From: JBEKSX01 sp049516635
Lineage (GTDB): Bacteria > Bacteroidota > Ignavibacteria > Tepidaquicellales > OLB5
Length of the DNA stretch: 38,733 nt
Assembly (NCBI GenBank): GCA_049516635.1
Contig: JBEKSX010000014.1
Location: 1-38,733 of the forward strand
Reading direction: 5' to 3'
The notes beneath the pieces are model-generated. The model did no database searches, was not told where the DNA came from, and saw only the letters and a program-made list of their open reading frames with translations. Numbering within the stretch: position 1 is the first letter of the stretch; the number at the start of each line of letters is the position of its first letter. This document shows, in pieces, positions 29,717 through 37,890 of this stretch. The translations under genes were made by a program, and so were the position numbers.

Positions 29717-30802
29717 ATGGTAGAATCTGAATATTTTGTAGATAGAGACCATTTTACCGAGGCTGAAAAGGCTCGTGCTGCTCATAGCTTGTGGTATTAT
29801 TCATGGATCAGGTTCAAACGAAACCGGCTTGCTATGGCGGGACTTTTTATGTTAATTTTTTTAATTTTTATTGCCCTGGTTGCTGGTATCATTTCACCGT
29901 TCGATCCGATAAACCAAACACTCGAGTATGCTACAAAACCTATCGGATACAGGGGAAATGTGCTTGTTAGAAAGTCGACCGGTGGCACGGATTTTGTTGC
30001 GATTCAAAAAATAACAAAAATTACAGAGGATACTGTTTTTTTTAATGATTTTACAGGAACACAAGCTGTTATCAGTAAAGCAGAACTGAACGGAACCGAT
30101 GAAAATGATTGGCATATAGAACCGCATTACCTGCTCGGAACCGATAGGTACGGCAGGGATATTCTTAGCAGATTGATATATGGAAGCAGGGTAAGCTTAT
30201 CGGTGGGATTGATCTCCGAAAGCATATCAATTTTTATAGGTGTGGTTCTGGGTGCTTTGGCTGGTTATTTTAGAGGAAAACCCGATATCTTAATAATGTG
30301 GTTGATAAACGTGATATGGGCTTTTCCTTCTATATTGTTCATTATCGCTTTGTCAGTCGTTCTGGGAAAAGGGTTCTGGCAGTCATTTGTAGCAATAGGA
30401 TTGACGGGGTGGGTTGATATTGCGAGGATAGTCAGAGGACAATTTTTTTCACTACGGGAAACAGAATACGTGGAGGCAACGCGGGCTCTGGGTTATAAGC
30501 CGGGCAAAATAATATTTAGGCATATTCTTCCGAATACACTCGGTCCCATTATTGTTACCGGGACAGCAGGACTTGCTACAGCTATTATTTTCGAAGCGAG
30601 CCTGAGCTTTCTCGGGCTTGGCGTTCAGCCGCCGACTCCAAGCTGGGGACAAATGGTTTTCGACGGGTATAAGTATATCGTAGCAGGAACTAACTGGGGA
30701 CTCGCTGTATTTCCGTCTATCGCTATCATGCTTACGGTATTTTCCGTAAATCTGGTGGGTGATGGTTTAAGGGATGCTTTCGACCCTAAGATGAAAAGAT
30801 GA
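29717..30802 (+). CDS. Dipeptide/oligopeptide-type ABC transporter permease (DppC/OppC family)
   Basis: A 361-residue inner-membrane permease. An N-terminal amphipathic 'LWYYSWIRFKRNRLAMAGLFML' leads into helix 1 (about 45-68). 'LLGTDRYGRDILSRLIYGSR' is the DppC/OppC hallmark. Further helices follow, with the ATPase-contact EAA loop 'EYVEATRALGYKPGKIIFRH' and 'EASLSFLGLGVQPPTPSWG'. Between helix 1 and LLGTD there is a periplasmic insertion of roughly 50 residues, longer than usual. The partner permease, ATPases and binding protein are not nearby. I start at ATG 29717 because the upstream terminator excludes GTG 29576. The substrate could be peptides or nickel. Confidence 0.85.
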   Translation: MVESEYFVDRDHFTEAEKARAAHSLWYYSWIRFKRNRLAMAGLFMLIFLIFIALVAGIISPFDPINQTLEYATKPIGYRGNVLVRKSTGGTDFVAIQKITKITEDTVFFNDFTGTQAVISKAELNGTDENDWHIEPHYLLGTDRYGRDILSRLIYGSRVSLSVGLISESISIFIGVVLGALAGYFRGKPDILIMWLINVIWAFPSILFIIALSVVLGKGFWQSFVAIGLTGWVDIARIVRGQFFSLRETEYVEATRALGYKPGKIIFRHILPNTLGPIIVTGTAGLATAIIFEASLSFLGLGVQPPTPSWGQMVFDGYKYIVAGTNWGLAVFPSIAIMLTVFSVNLVGDGLRDAFDPKMKR

Positions 30803-30837
30803 ATAATGTGAATAAACTTTTTTTTAAATTAGTGTGA

Positions 30838-31986
30838 TTGGATAATTTTAAAAATTTATATTATTTATCACAGGCAGATGGCCTGGGCTCGGTCAGGATA
30901 AAGAAGCTTCTCGATATATTCGGTGAGCCGCAGAATATTCTAAAGGCATCAAGGAACGAGCTTTCTTCAATAGAAGGAATAAGCAAAATTACTGCAGATA
31001 CCATAGTTAGTCTTAAAAATGAAATGGTCAGGCTGGATAAGGAGTTTGCTTTCCTTGAAAAAAAAATGGAACGCCTTTGCATCGGTGCAGTAACCTGTCT
31101 GGATAAAGATTATCCCGATCTTTTAAAAAAGATATATGATCCTCCCGTGATTCTATATTTCAAGGGAAATATGAAAGATTTCAGTTTTGACGGTTTGCTG
31201 GATAATTCGATAGGCATTGTGGGTACGAGGACACCTTCTGAATATGGTAAGCGTTCAACAGAATATTTTGCATCAGAATTATCTTCGATGGGTATTACCA
31301 TTATCAGCGGATTTGCAAGGGGAATTGATACTATAGCGCATAAAGCTGTTCTGAAAAAGAATGAAGGCAAGACGGCTGCGGTTTTCGGGTGCGGGGTGGA
31401 TGTGATTTATCCGCCCGAGAATAAAAAAGTCTACGAAAGGATTATTGAAGACGGTCTTGTTGTCTCGGAGTTCGATGTTTCGGCTAAGCCTGACAGCATG
31501 AATTTTCCGAGAAGGAACAGGATCATCAGCGGGCTCTCGCTCGGTGTAATAATCATCGAGAGCGGTATAGAAGGAGGCGCTTTGATAACTGCAAGATGCG
31601 CACTGGATCAATCCAGGGAAGTATTTGCAGTACCGGGAGATATTAATTCAAAATACAGCAAGGGTACAAATAATCTCATAAAGACCGGTCAGGCGAAATT
31701 GGTGGAAAATCCGGAAGATATTCTGGTTGAACTCCGGAGTAAGCTGAAAAATCTTAAGTTAATGAAGCCCGACGAAAAAGAATCGCTGAAATCCAGATCC
31801 GCTGAATTGAAAGGGAATGAAAAACTTATATTTGATACATTATCCGGTGTTAATGACCCGATGCATATCGATGAATTATCTGAAACAACAGGATTGAATA
31901 TTTCGGATTGTCTTGTGATATTATTGAATCTTGAGTTTAAAGGTTATATCAGGCAGCTGCCGGGAAAAAGATTTAATATAGTATAG
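30838..31986 (+). CDS. dprA: DNA-processing protein DprA
   Basis: A 382-residue cytoplasmic protein that loads RecA onto incoming single-stranded DNA in natural transformation. The N-terminal helix-hairpin-helix-like part reads 'LGSVRIKKLLDIFGEP'. The Rossmann core has 'IGIVGTRTPSEYGKRSTEYF', 'GITIISGFARGIDTIAHKAV', 'FGCGVDVIYPPENKKVYERI', 'FPRRNRIISGLS' and 'VPGDINSKYSKGTNNLI', all DprA/Smf signatures. The C-terminal winged helix (about 325-382) is present. The start is TTG 30838: the preceding in-frame codon is TGA. rpoN follows after 11 bases. A full-length DprA suggests competence ability, though it also occurs in species not known to be transformable. Confidence 0.93.
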   Translation: MDNFKNLYYLSQADGLGSVRIKKLLDIFGEPQNILKASRNELSSIEGISKITADTIVSLKNEMVRLDKEFAFLEKKMERLCIGAVTCLDKDYPDLLKKIYDPPVILYFKGNMKDFSFDGLLDNSIGIVGTRTPSEYGKRSTEYFASELSSMGITIISGFARGIDTIAHKAVLKKNEGKTAAVFGCGVDVIYPPENKKVYERIIEDGLVVSEFDVSAKPDSMNFPRRNRIISGLSLGVIIIESGIEGGALITARCALDQSREVFAVPGDINSKYSKGTNNLIKTGQAKLVENPEDILVELRSKLKNLKLMKPDEKESLKSRSAELKGNEKLIFDTLSGVNDPMHIDELSETTGLNISDCLVILLNLEFKGYIRQLPGKRFNIV

Positions 31987-31997
31987 ATAATTTCTGA

Positions 31998-33470
31998 ATG
32001 CTCAAAAATTTACAAATATTAGGTTTACAGCAAAGGCTCTCACCGCAGCTTATACAGGCACAATTGCTTCTTGCAGTCCCGACTCTTGCGCTCGAACAGG
32101 AGATCAAGATGCAGCTTGAGGCCAACCCTATGCTCGAAGATGAGATAGAAACAGAACAAGAAGAAAGCACTTCCGATCTTGATACGATACCTGAAGAGAC
32201 CGTTTCTGAAGAGGGGTCAGGGGACACTGTGAACGATGAGGAAACATACGATATAGATGAATGGTACGATTATTCCGATACCGATACCGACGGTTACAAG
32301 TCACCTGAGGAATACGATAAGTTCAAGAATGAAGAATCGGAGAATAAGACTGATTATCTGATACACAGAGCTTACAGGGTCAGAGAAACACCCCTGGAAC
32401 AGCTTCATACAGCAGGGCTGGAAGAAAAATATGTAATTATCGGCGAAGAGATCCTCGGTAGTTTGGCTGAAGACGGTTACCTGAGAGATTCGCTGGAGGA
32501 TATCCTCGAAGATATCAAGAAGCAATATTCTCTCGATATTACACTGGAGGATGTCGAGAATGTGCTTAAGATTATTCAGAAGTTCGATCCCATCGGTCTG
32601 GCTTCCCGAAATCTGCAGGAATGCCTGTCGGTCCAGCTGCAGGAGCTTCCCATTGATGAAGAGACCAAGGCACTTTGTCTTAAGCTCATTAATGAGCATT
32701 TTGACGATTTTAAATCCAAACATTACGAAAAATTAGCCAAGCTCCTGAAAATATCTCTCGAAAAAGTAAAAGAGCTGTTCGAGGTTATCCACAGGCTTAA
32801 CCCTGTCCCGGGGAACCTGGATTCGAACCCCCAGCGGGACTACATATATCCCGATTTCATTGTTATAAAAGCGGGGAATGAATTGACCGTGGAGCTGACA
32901 GATGACTATACTCCCTCGATACGTATCAGCAGACGGTATCTGGCGATGCTCAGGTCAAAGAAAACTCCCAGGCAGACCCGTGAATTTTTGAAGAACAAAT
33001 ATGATTCAGCTAAATGGTTCATGAACTCGATCATCTCCAGGCATGAAACTATGCTGAAAGTAATGAAAGCAATAGTCGAGAGACAGAGGGAATTCTTTTT
33101 GACAAATGGTGAGAATATCAAGCCGATGTATGAAAAGGATATTGCAATGGATATCAATATGGATATCTCGACGGTAAGCAGGACGGTGAGGAATAAATAT
33201 GTTCAAACGGATTTCGGAACATATGAGCTGAAATATTTCTTCAGTAACCCGATCCAAACACAAAGCGGAGAAGATGTTTCCAGCAAGCTTGTCAAGGATA
33301 AGATAAAGGAGTTTATCGATAAAGAAGATAAGACAAAACCTTTGAGCGATGACAGGATAGCAAAGATGATGAACGACTCCGGTTTTTCCCTAGCCAGAAG
33401 AACCGTTGCCAAATACAGGGAAGCAATGAAGATACCAAAAGCCACTTTGAGAAGAGAGATAGTAAGGTAA
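31998..33470 (+). CDS. rpoN: RNA polymerase sigma-54 factor
   Basis: A 490-residue alternative sigma factor that needs AAA+ activators to open promoters of the -24/-12 type. Region I is glutamine- and leucine-rich ('LQQRLSPQLIQAQLLLAVPT', 'EQEIKMQLEANPMLE'). Region II, about 45-110, is strongly acidic. The core-binding domain follows ('GLASRNLQECLSVQLQEL'). The helix-turn-helix region includes 'AMDINMDISTVSRTVRNKYV', and the RpoN box is ARRTVAKYRE at 466-475, just before the end. The frame is intact. It starts 11 bases after dprA and is probably cotranscribed. No activator gene or obvious -24/-12 promoter was noticed in the window. Confidence 0.95.
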   Translation: MLKNLQILGLQQRLSPQLIQAQLLLAVPTLALEQEIKMQLEANPMLEDEIETEQEESTSDLDTIPEETVSEEGSGDTVNDEETYDIDEWYDYSDTDTDGYKSPEEYDKFKNEESENKTDYLIHRAYRVRETPLEQLHTAGLEEKYVIIGEEILGSLAEDGYLRDSLEDILEDIKKQYSLDITLEDVENVLKIIQKFDPIGLASRNLQECLSVQLQELPIDEETKALCLKLINEHFDDFKSKHYEKLAKLLKISLEKVKELFEVIHRLNPVPGNLDSNPQRDYIYPDFIVIKAGNELTVELTDDYTPSIRISRRYLAMLRSKKTPRQTREFLKNKYDSAKWFMNSIISRHETMLKVMKAIVERQREFFLTNGENIKPMYEKDIAMDINMDISTVSRTVRNKYVQTDFGTYELKYFFSNPIQTQSGEDVSSKLVKDKIKEFIDKEDKTKPLSDDRIAKMMNDSGFSLARRTVAKYREAMKIPKATLRREIVR

Positions 33471-33592
33471 AATTAAATTGGGTTGTAAATTTTTATTGAT
33501 TCAGAATTACCCCCATTATAAGAATATCGTTTTTTACTTTATGCAACTTTAACGCCTCTGGAATGTTAAAGGAAAGAGTACAAATTTGAGTA

Positions 33593-33600
33593 TAATTTTG
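33593..33600 (+). promoter_or_regulatory. Possible -7 box upstream of hslVU
   Basis: TAATTTTG matches TAnnTTTG and lies 51 bases before the hslV start, in a 181-base gap after rpoN. No clear -33 TTTG accompanies it. A short inverted repeat CTTTAAC (33547-33553)/GTTAAAG (33565-33571) lies just upstream. Weak support. Confidence 0.28.
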
Positions 33601-33651
33601 TGATAATGTTTTAATTATTTTTAAATTAAGCGGAATTGGAGTAGATTTATT

Positions 33652-34188
33652 TTGAAAGATAATATTCATAGCACGACTGTAATCGGGCTGATCCGTAAAG
33701 GAAAAGCCGCAATGGGAAGTGACGGTCAGGTGACGGTATCCAATACAGTCTTGAAACACAATACGAAAAAAGTAAGAAAACTTTATAACGATAAAGTACT
33801 TGCAGGATTTGCAGGCTCCACAGCTGATGCCCTTACATTGTTTGAAAAGTTCGAATCCAAGCTTGACCAATATAAGGGCAACCTTTCACGGGCTGCCGTA
33901 GAGCTTGCAAAGGAATGGCGTACAGACCGCTATCTGAGACGTCTCGAAGCACTCCTTGCCGTGATGGACAGCAAGAGCTCATTCATCATATCGGGGAACG
34001 GTGACGTGATAGAACCGGATGACGGGATAGTCGCTATCGGTTCAGGGGGAAGCTTTGCAACAGCTGCAGCGAGGATGCTGGTAAAATATTCGGACCTCTC
34101 AGCAGCAGATATTGTAAAAGAAGCACTGGGGGTAGCAGCAGATATATGCATATATACTAATAATCACATTACAATAGAGGAGTTATAA
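33652..34188 (+). CDS. hslV: ATP-dependent protease subunit HslV
   Basis: The 178-residue peptidase subunit of the HslVU complex. A seven-residue propeptide precedes the catalytic threonine: 'MKDNIHS' then T8-T-V-I-G-L, which becomes Thr1 of the mature enzyme. 'GKAAMGSDGQVTVSNTVLKH', 'KVLAGFAGSTADALTLFEKFE' (in parts), 'GDVIEPDDGIVAIGSGG' and 'AARMLVKYSDLSA' are typical HslV blocks. The start is TTG. It ends six bases before hslU, giving the usual hslVU operon. The mature subunits form a double hexameric chamber that degrades unfolded proteins delivered by HslU. Confidence 0.95.
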   Translation: MKDNIHSTTVIGLIRKGKAAMGSDGQVTVSNTVLKHNTKKVRKLYNDKVLAGFAGSTADALTLFEKFESKLDQYKGNLSRAAVELAKEWRTDRYLRRLEALLAVMDSKSSFIISGNGDVIEPDDGIVAIGSGGSFATAAARMLVKYSDLSAADIVKEALGVAADICIYTNNHITIEEL

Positions 34189-34194
34189 CTACTA

Positions 34195-35685
34195 ATGAAA
34201 GATGGTTCATCGGGTGTCGAAGGAGATAAAAAGAAAAACGGGAATGGTAAACCGGGTAAAGAGCTGAAGAAAACCCAGCCAAAAGATATCAGGGCAGAAA
34301 TAAAAGAACTTACACCCACTCAGATCGTAACAGAGCTTAATAAATATATTATCGGGCAGGATAATGCAAAAAAATCTGTGGCCATTGCGTTAAGGAACAG
34401 GTGGCGGAGAAAAAATATCGAAGAGAGTATCCGTGAGGAGATAATGCCCAATAATATTATTCTTATCGGTCCTACGGGCGTTGGGAAAACCGAGATCGCC
34501 AGACGACTTGCCAGGTTATCTAATGCTCCGTTTATAAAAGTTGAGGCTTCAAAGTTTACGGAAGTAGGATACGTTGGACGAGACGTTGAATCCATTATCC
34601 GCGAAATAACTGATCTCGGTGTGACAATGGTCAAAGCTGAAAGAAGCGTCGAGGTGCAGAAGAAAGCGGAGTACCTTGCTGAAGAAAGGATAATAGATAT
34701 CCTTGTACCTCCCGTAAAAAGAAAAGCTGCCGAAGAATCAGGATTGAACCTTGGTTTCTCTCCGGTACAGAACGAAGCTGAGAAGGAAAAAGAAGATAAT
34801 TTTAAAACGAGAGAAAAGTTCAGAGAAATGCTTACTACAGGTGAGCTGGATGAGCGAGTGATAGAGGTAGATATATCAGCGGATAGTTTTCCGGTGATGC
34901 AGGTGCTGGGTCCCATAGGTCTAGAAGATATGGGCATGAATTTACAGGATCTCTTCGGCAACATTATGCCTAAAAAGATGAAGAAGCGTAAAATGACCGT
35001 TGCAGAAGCAAGAGTTGCACTCGTTCAGGAAGAAGCTAATAAGCTGATTGATATGGAAAGCGTAGTGAAGGAAGCAATTAATAGAGTCCAGGAATACGGA
35101 ATTGTATTCCTCGATGAGATAGATAAAATAGCCGGAGGTGACTCAAAAACACAAGGACCTGACGTCTCACGGGAAGGTGTCCAGCGTGACCTCCTTCCGA
35201 TAGTCGAAGGTTCGAATGTGACAACAAAATACGGAATGGTGAAGACCGAACACATTCTTTTTATTGCATCGGGTGCTTTTCATTCGTCAAAGCCGAGCGA
35301 TCTTATTCCCGAACTTCAGGGAAGGTTCCCCATTCGTGTCGAGCTGAACAGCTTGACCGAAGAAGACTTTGTTAAGATCCTTACTCAGCCTGAGAATGCT
35401 CTATTAAAGCAGTATATTGCTCTTCTGAAATCCGAGAACATTGATATCGAATTTGACAGCGAGAGTATTGTTGAGATAGCGAAGATCGCTGCTGAAGTGA
35501 ATGAGCAGGTTGAAAATATCGGTGCCAGGAGACTGCATACCATTCTGACAACACTGCTTGAAGATGTTTTATTCGATGCTCCGGACCAGATCAAAGAAAA
35601 AAAGATCACAGTTAGTAAAAAAACGGTTCAGGATAAGCTTAAAGACATCGTGAAGAACAGAGACCTTAGCAGATATATCCTTTAA
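34195..35685 (+). CDS. hslU: ATP-dependent protease ATPase subunit HslU
   Basis: A 496-residue AAA+ unfoldase that feeds substrates to HslV. Walker A is GPTGVGKT at 92-99, the pore-loop motif is GYVGRDVES, and Walker B is 'IVFLDEIDKIAGG' at about 303-315. 'DVSREGVQRDLLPIVEG', 'GAFHSSKPSDLIPELQGRFP' and the C-terminal tail ending 'LSRYIL', which docks into HslV, are all present. The I-domain (about 150-270) is charged, with a 'KKMKKRKMTVAEA' segment. There is an N-terminal extension of about 35 residues rich in Lys, Gly and Asn ahead of the usual start 'LTPTQIVTELNKYIIGQ'. A hairpin terminator follows. Confidence 0.95.
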   Translation: MKDGSSGVEGDKKKNGNGKPGKELKKTQPKDIRAEIKELTPTQIVTELNKYIIGQDNAKKSVAIALRNRWRRKNIEESIREEIMPNNIILIGPTGVGKTEIARRLARLSNAPFIKVEASKFTEVGYVGRDVESIIREITDLGVTMVKAERSVEVQKKAEYLAEERIIDILVPPVKRKAAEESGLNLGFSPVQNEAEKEKEDNFKTREKFREMLTTGELDERVIEVDISADSFPVMQVLGPIGLEDMGMNLQDLFGNIMPKKMKKRKMTVAEARVALVQEEANKLIDMESVVKEAINRVQEYGIVFLDEIDKIAGGDSKTQGPDVSREGVQRDLLPIVEGSNVTTKYGMVKTEHILFIASGAFHSSKPSDLIPELQGRFPIRVELNSLTEEDFVKILTQPENALLKQYIALLKSENIDIEFDSESIVEIAKIAAEVNEQVENIGARRLHTILTTLLEDVLFDAPDQIKEKKITVSKKTVQDKLKDIVKNRDLSRYIL

Positions 35686-35700
35686 ATATTATAAATTAAG

Positions 35701-35743
35701 AGACCTGCCTTGAGCTCTAATGCAACTCAGTAAGGCGGTCTTT
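35701..35743 (+). terminator. Probable terminator of hslVU
   Basis: AGACCTGCCTT (35701-35711) pairs with AAGGCGGTCT (35732-35741), with one G-U pair; an inner GAG/CTC can extend the stem. It ends in only TTT, so it is moderate. The next gene's ribosome-binding site GAGGAG lies a few bases further on. Confidence 0.6.
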
Positions 35744-35760
35744 AATGAGGAGTAAAATAA

Positions 35761-36597
35761 ATGAAAAAAATAATTTCTTATTCTTCCTTAATGATCCTCT
35801 TCTTCACATTTTCCATTTCAGCACAATTTAAAAGTGACCTGAAGCTTAAGGAGAATAAAGGATCCTTATCCGCAAATTCACATTCCTCTTATGATAACAC
35901 CCGTGAACATGCCCGATTTTTTCCTGTCCAGCTCAAACCAAGAAAAACCGTTACTACATATGTTGGTGCAGGATATTCATTTGTTATTTTCACAGCCCAT
36001 GAAATGAACACCGGGTATCCCGTTTTCGATACAAGGAGCGGTGATTTTCTGAGTGAAATAAATTTGTACGTAGGGTTTGCAATTGCCAAAGCATTAACGC
36101 TTGAATTCGAACCTTCCATCCTGTTCACAAGGAATAACAGGGAAATTCAAATTAATCTTAACCAGCCTAAGTATGTAGGTATCGATACATTTAATTATGA
36201 TTTTCCCAGTGCATTAAGCATGATAGCATTTCCGCTTGCAATTAACGCAAGGTTTTTTCCGTTCTTCGCAACCAAAGGATTTGGCAGGCTGTTCTTTGTT
36301 GGAGCCGGAGGGGGAGTTATATGGATAAGAGAAGAGTATGATAACAACTACACGAACACACCTACTCAGAATTATTATGGATATAATTCCTATTTCATAA
36401 CCGAATCTACAAGCCAGTGGGCACCATTGCTTAGATTGATGACAGGCTTTACGGGTACAGGCGGTCAGTTCGGTTTTGGCGGTGAGATCAGATATAATTT
36501 TGTTCCATTGAAAAAATCCGATGAAGCTTTCATCACCAGGATCGCTCCTAATTTCAACAGTGTAGATATTTCTCTGAGGTTTTATTTCAGCCTGTAG
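35761..36597 (+). CDS. Outer-membrane beta-barrel protein
   Basis: A 278-residue exported protein. The signal peptide is MKKIISYSSLMILFFTFSISA, then Q. After a polar stretch (22-60) the sequence alternates in barrel fashion: 'TTYVGAGYSFVIFTA', 'EINLYVGFAIAKALTLEFEP', 'FGRLFFVGAGGGVIWIREEY', 'GQFGFGGEIRYNFVPL', and it ends 'NSVDISLRFYFSL' with a C-terminal aromatic pattern that suits BAM-dependent insertion. GAGGAG precedes the ATG. It stands alone between two hairpins. The family is not recognised beyond an OmpW/OprD-unlike small barrel; the role is unknown. Confidence 0.72.
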   Translation: MKKIISYSSLMILFFTFSISAQFKSDLKLKENKGSLSANSHSSYDNTREHARFFPVQLKPRKTVTTYVGAGYSFVIFTAHEMNTGYPVFDTRSGDFLSEINLYVGFAIAKALTLEFEPSILFTRNNREIQINLNQPKYVGIDTFNYDFPSALSMIAFPLAINARFFPFFATKGFGRLFFVGAGGGVIWIREEYDNNYTNTPTQNYYGYNSYFITESTSQWAPLLRLMTGFTGTGGQFGFGGEIRYNFVPLKKSDEAFITRIAPNFNSVDISLRFYFSL

Positions 36598-36649
36598 GAT
36601 AAAAAAAAGGTTGTACTGTTCTAGCGATTAAAATATATTCCTATAAAAT

Positions 36650-36673
36650 AAGGGCGTTCAACAGAACGCCCTT
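36650..36673. terminator. Bidirectional terminator between convergent genes
   Basis: AAGGGCGTTC (36650-36659), loop AACA, GAACGCCCTT (36664-36673). This perfect 10-bp stem lies between the barrel gene (plus, ends 36597) and the acyl-CoA dehydrogenase gene (minus, ends 36714). A/T-rich flanks on both sides suit termination in both directions. Confidence 0.8.
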
Positions 36674-36713
36674 AATGTTATTTTCGCAAAACTAAAAAAT
36701 TCTGATATAATAT

Positions 36714-37856
36714 CTAATCCTTCAGTATATCTCTCGATATTACAATCCTCTGTATCTCCGAAGTGCCTTCATATATCTCTGTGATCTTTGCATCGCGAAG
36801 GTATCTTTCCACGAGGTATTCTCTGACATAACCGTATCCTCCGTGTATCTGGATCGCTTCGAGCGCATTTTGTACTGCAGCTTTACTTGCATATAATTTT
36901 GCCATAGCGGCTTCTTTGTGGAATGGCTGGTGCTGGTCTTTTTTGTATGCCGCTTTTAGTGTAAGCATTCGGGCAGCATCCACATTTGTTGCCATGTCCG
37001 ATAATTTAAACTGGATCGCCTGCAAATTGGATATGGGTGCATCGAAGGCTTTCCGTGTCTTTGAATATCTGACAGCTGCTTCAAGAGAAGCCTGGGCAAT
37101 ACCCAGTGCCTGAGATGCTATTCCGATCCTTCCGCCGTTTAGTGTTTCCATAGCTATTCTGAATCCCATTCCTTCTTCACCCAGGAGCTGATTTTTATGC
37201 ACCTTTACATTATTAAAACCGATAGATGACGTGTCTGAACTGCGAATCCCGAGTTTGTCTTCCTTCTTGCCCACTTCGACCCCGGGTGTACCTTTATCCA
37301 CAAGGAACGTTGAAATGCCCTTATACCCTTTGGATTTATCTGTCGATACATGAAGAAAATACACGTCTGCAGTTGTTCCGTTGGTTATCCAGTTTTTTAT
37401 CCCGTTTATTATATAATGGTCCCCGTCCTTTACAGCTTCGGTCCTTTGTTCGGTTGCATCGCTTCCCGCTTCGGGTTCGGATAAACAAAAACAGCCCAGT
37501 TTCTGTCCCGATGCCAACGGTTTAAGAAATCTCTCTTTCTGCTCATCCGAACCCCATTTCTCAATGCCGAAGCATACCAGCGAATTATTTACTGACATGA
37601 TCACCCCTACGGCTGCATCGACCTTGGATATTTCTTCCATAGCGAGTACGTAGCTTATCGTATCGAACCCCGCTCCGCCCCAATCGGGAGATACCATCAT
37701 GCCCATAAAACCCATCTCTCCCAATTTCTTCACTATCTTGTATGGAAATTCGGATTTGATGTCCCTTTCGACCGAAGTTGGGGCTATTTCGCTTTCTGCA
37801 AAATCTTTCGCGGTACTCTTTATGGCTAACTGTTCTTCTGTGAAATTAAAATCCAT
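36714..37856 (-). CDS. Acyl-CoA dehydrogenase (short-chain/butyryl-CoA type)
   Basis: A 380-residue FAD enzyme that oxidises acyl-CoA to the trans-2-enoyl-CoA in the cytoplasm. It starts 'MDFNFTEEQLAIKSTAKDFA'. 'CFCLSEPEAGSDA' and 'YIINGIKNWITNG' are the FAD/substrate signatures, 'RIGIASQALGIAQASLEAAV' is in the C-terminal helical domain, and 'IYEGTSEIQRIV' carries the catalytic glutamate E363 at the position of short- and medium-chain enzymes. The length is normal. It is 34 bases downstream of the 3-hydroxybutyryl-CoA dehydrogenase gene, so beta-oxidation or its reverse (C4 metabolism) is likely. Chain length preference cannot be told. Confidence 0.92.
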   Translation of the reverse strand: MDFNFTEEQLAIKSTAKDFAESEIAPTSVERDIKSEFPYKIVKKLGEMGFMGMMVSPDWGGAGFDTISYVLAMEEISKVDAAVGVIMSVNNSLVCFGIEKWGSDEQKERFLKPLASGQKLGCFCLSEPEAGSDATEQRTEAVKDGDHYIINGIKNWITNGTTADVYFLHVSTDKSKGYKGISTFLVDKGTPGVEVGKKEDKLGIRSSDTSSIGFNNVKVHKNQLLGEEGMGFRIAMETLNGGRIGIASQALGIAQASLEAAVRYSKTRKAFDAPISNLQAIQFKLSDMATNVDAARMLTLKAAYKKDQHQPFHKEAAMAKLYASKAAVQNALEAIQIHGGYGYVREYLVERYLRDAKITEIYEGTSEIQRIVISRDILKD

Positions 37857-37890
37857 TATTTAATTGTATATCTTTTAAGTTTGTTCAATG

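Noticed and set aside
34320..34964. A 214-codon minus-strand frame opposite hslU
   Set aside because: It is Ser/Ile/Leu-rich, as expected for the complement of a charged coding sequence, and hslU is certain.
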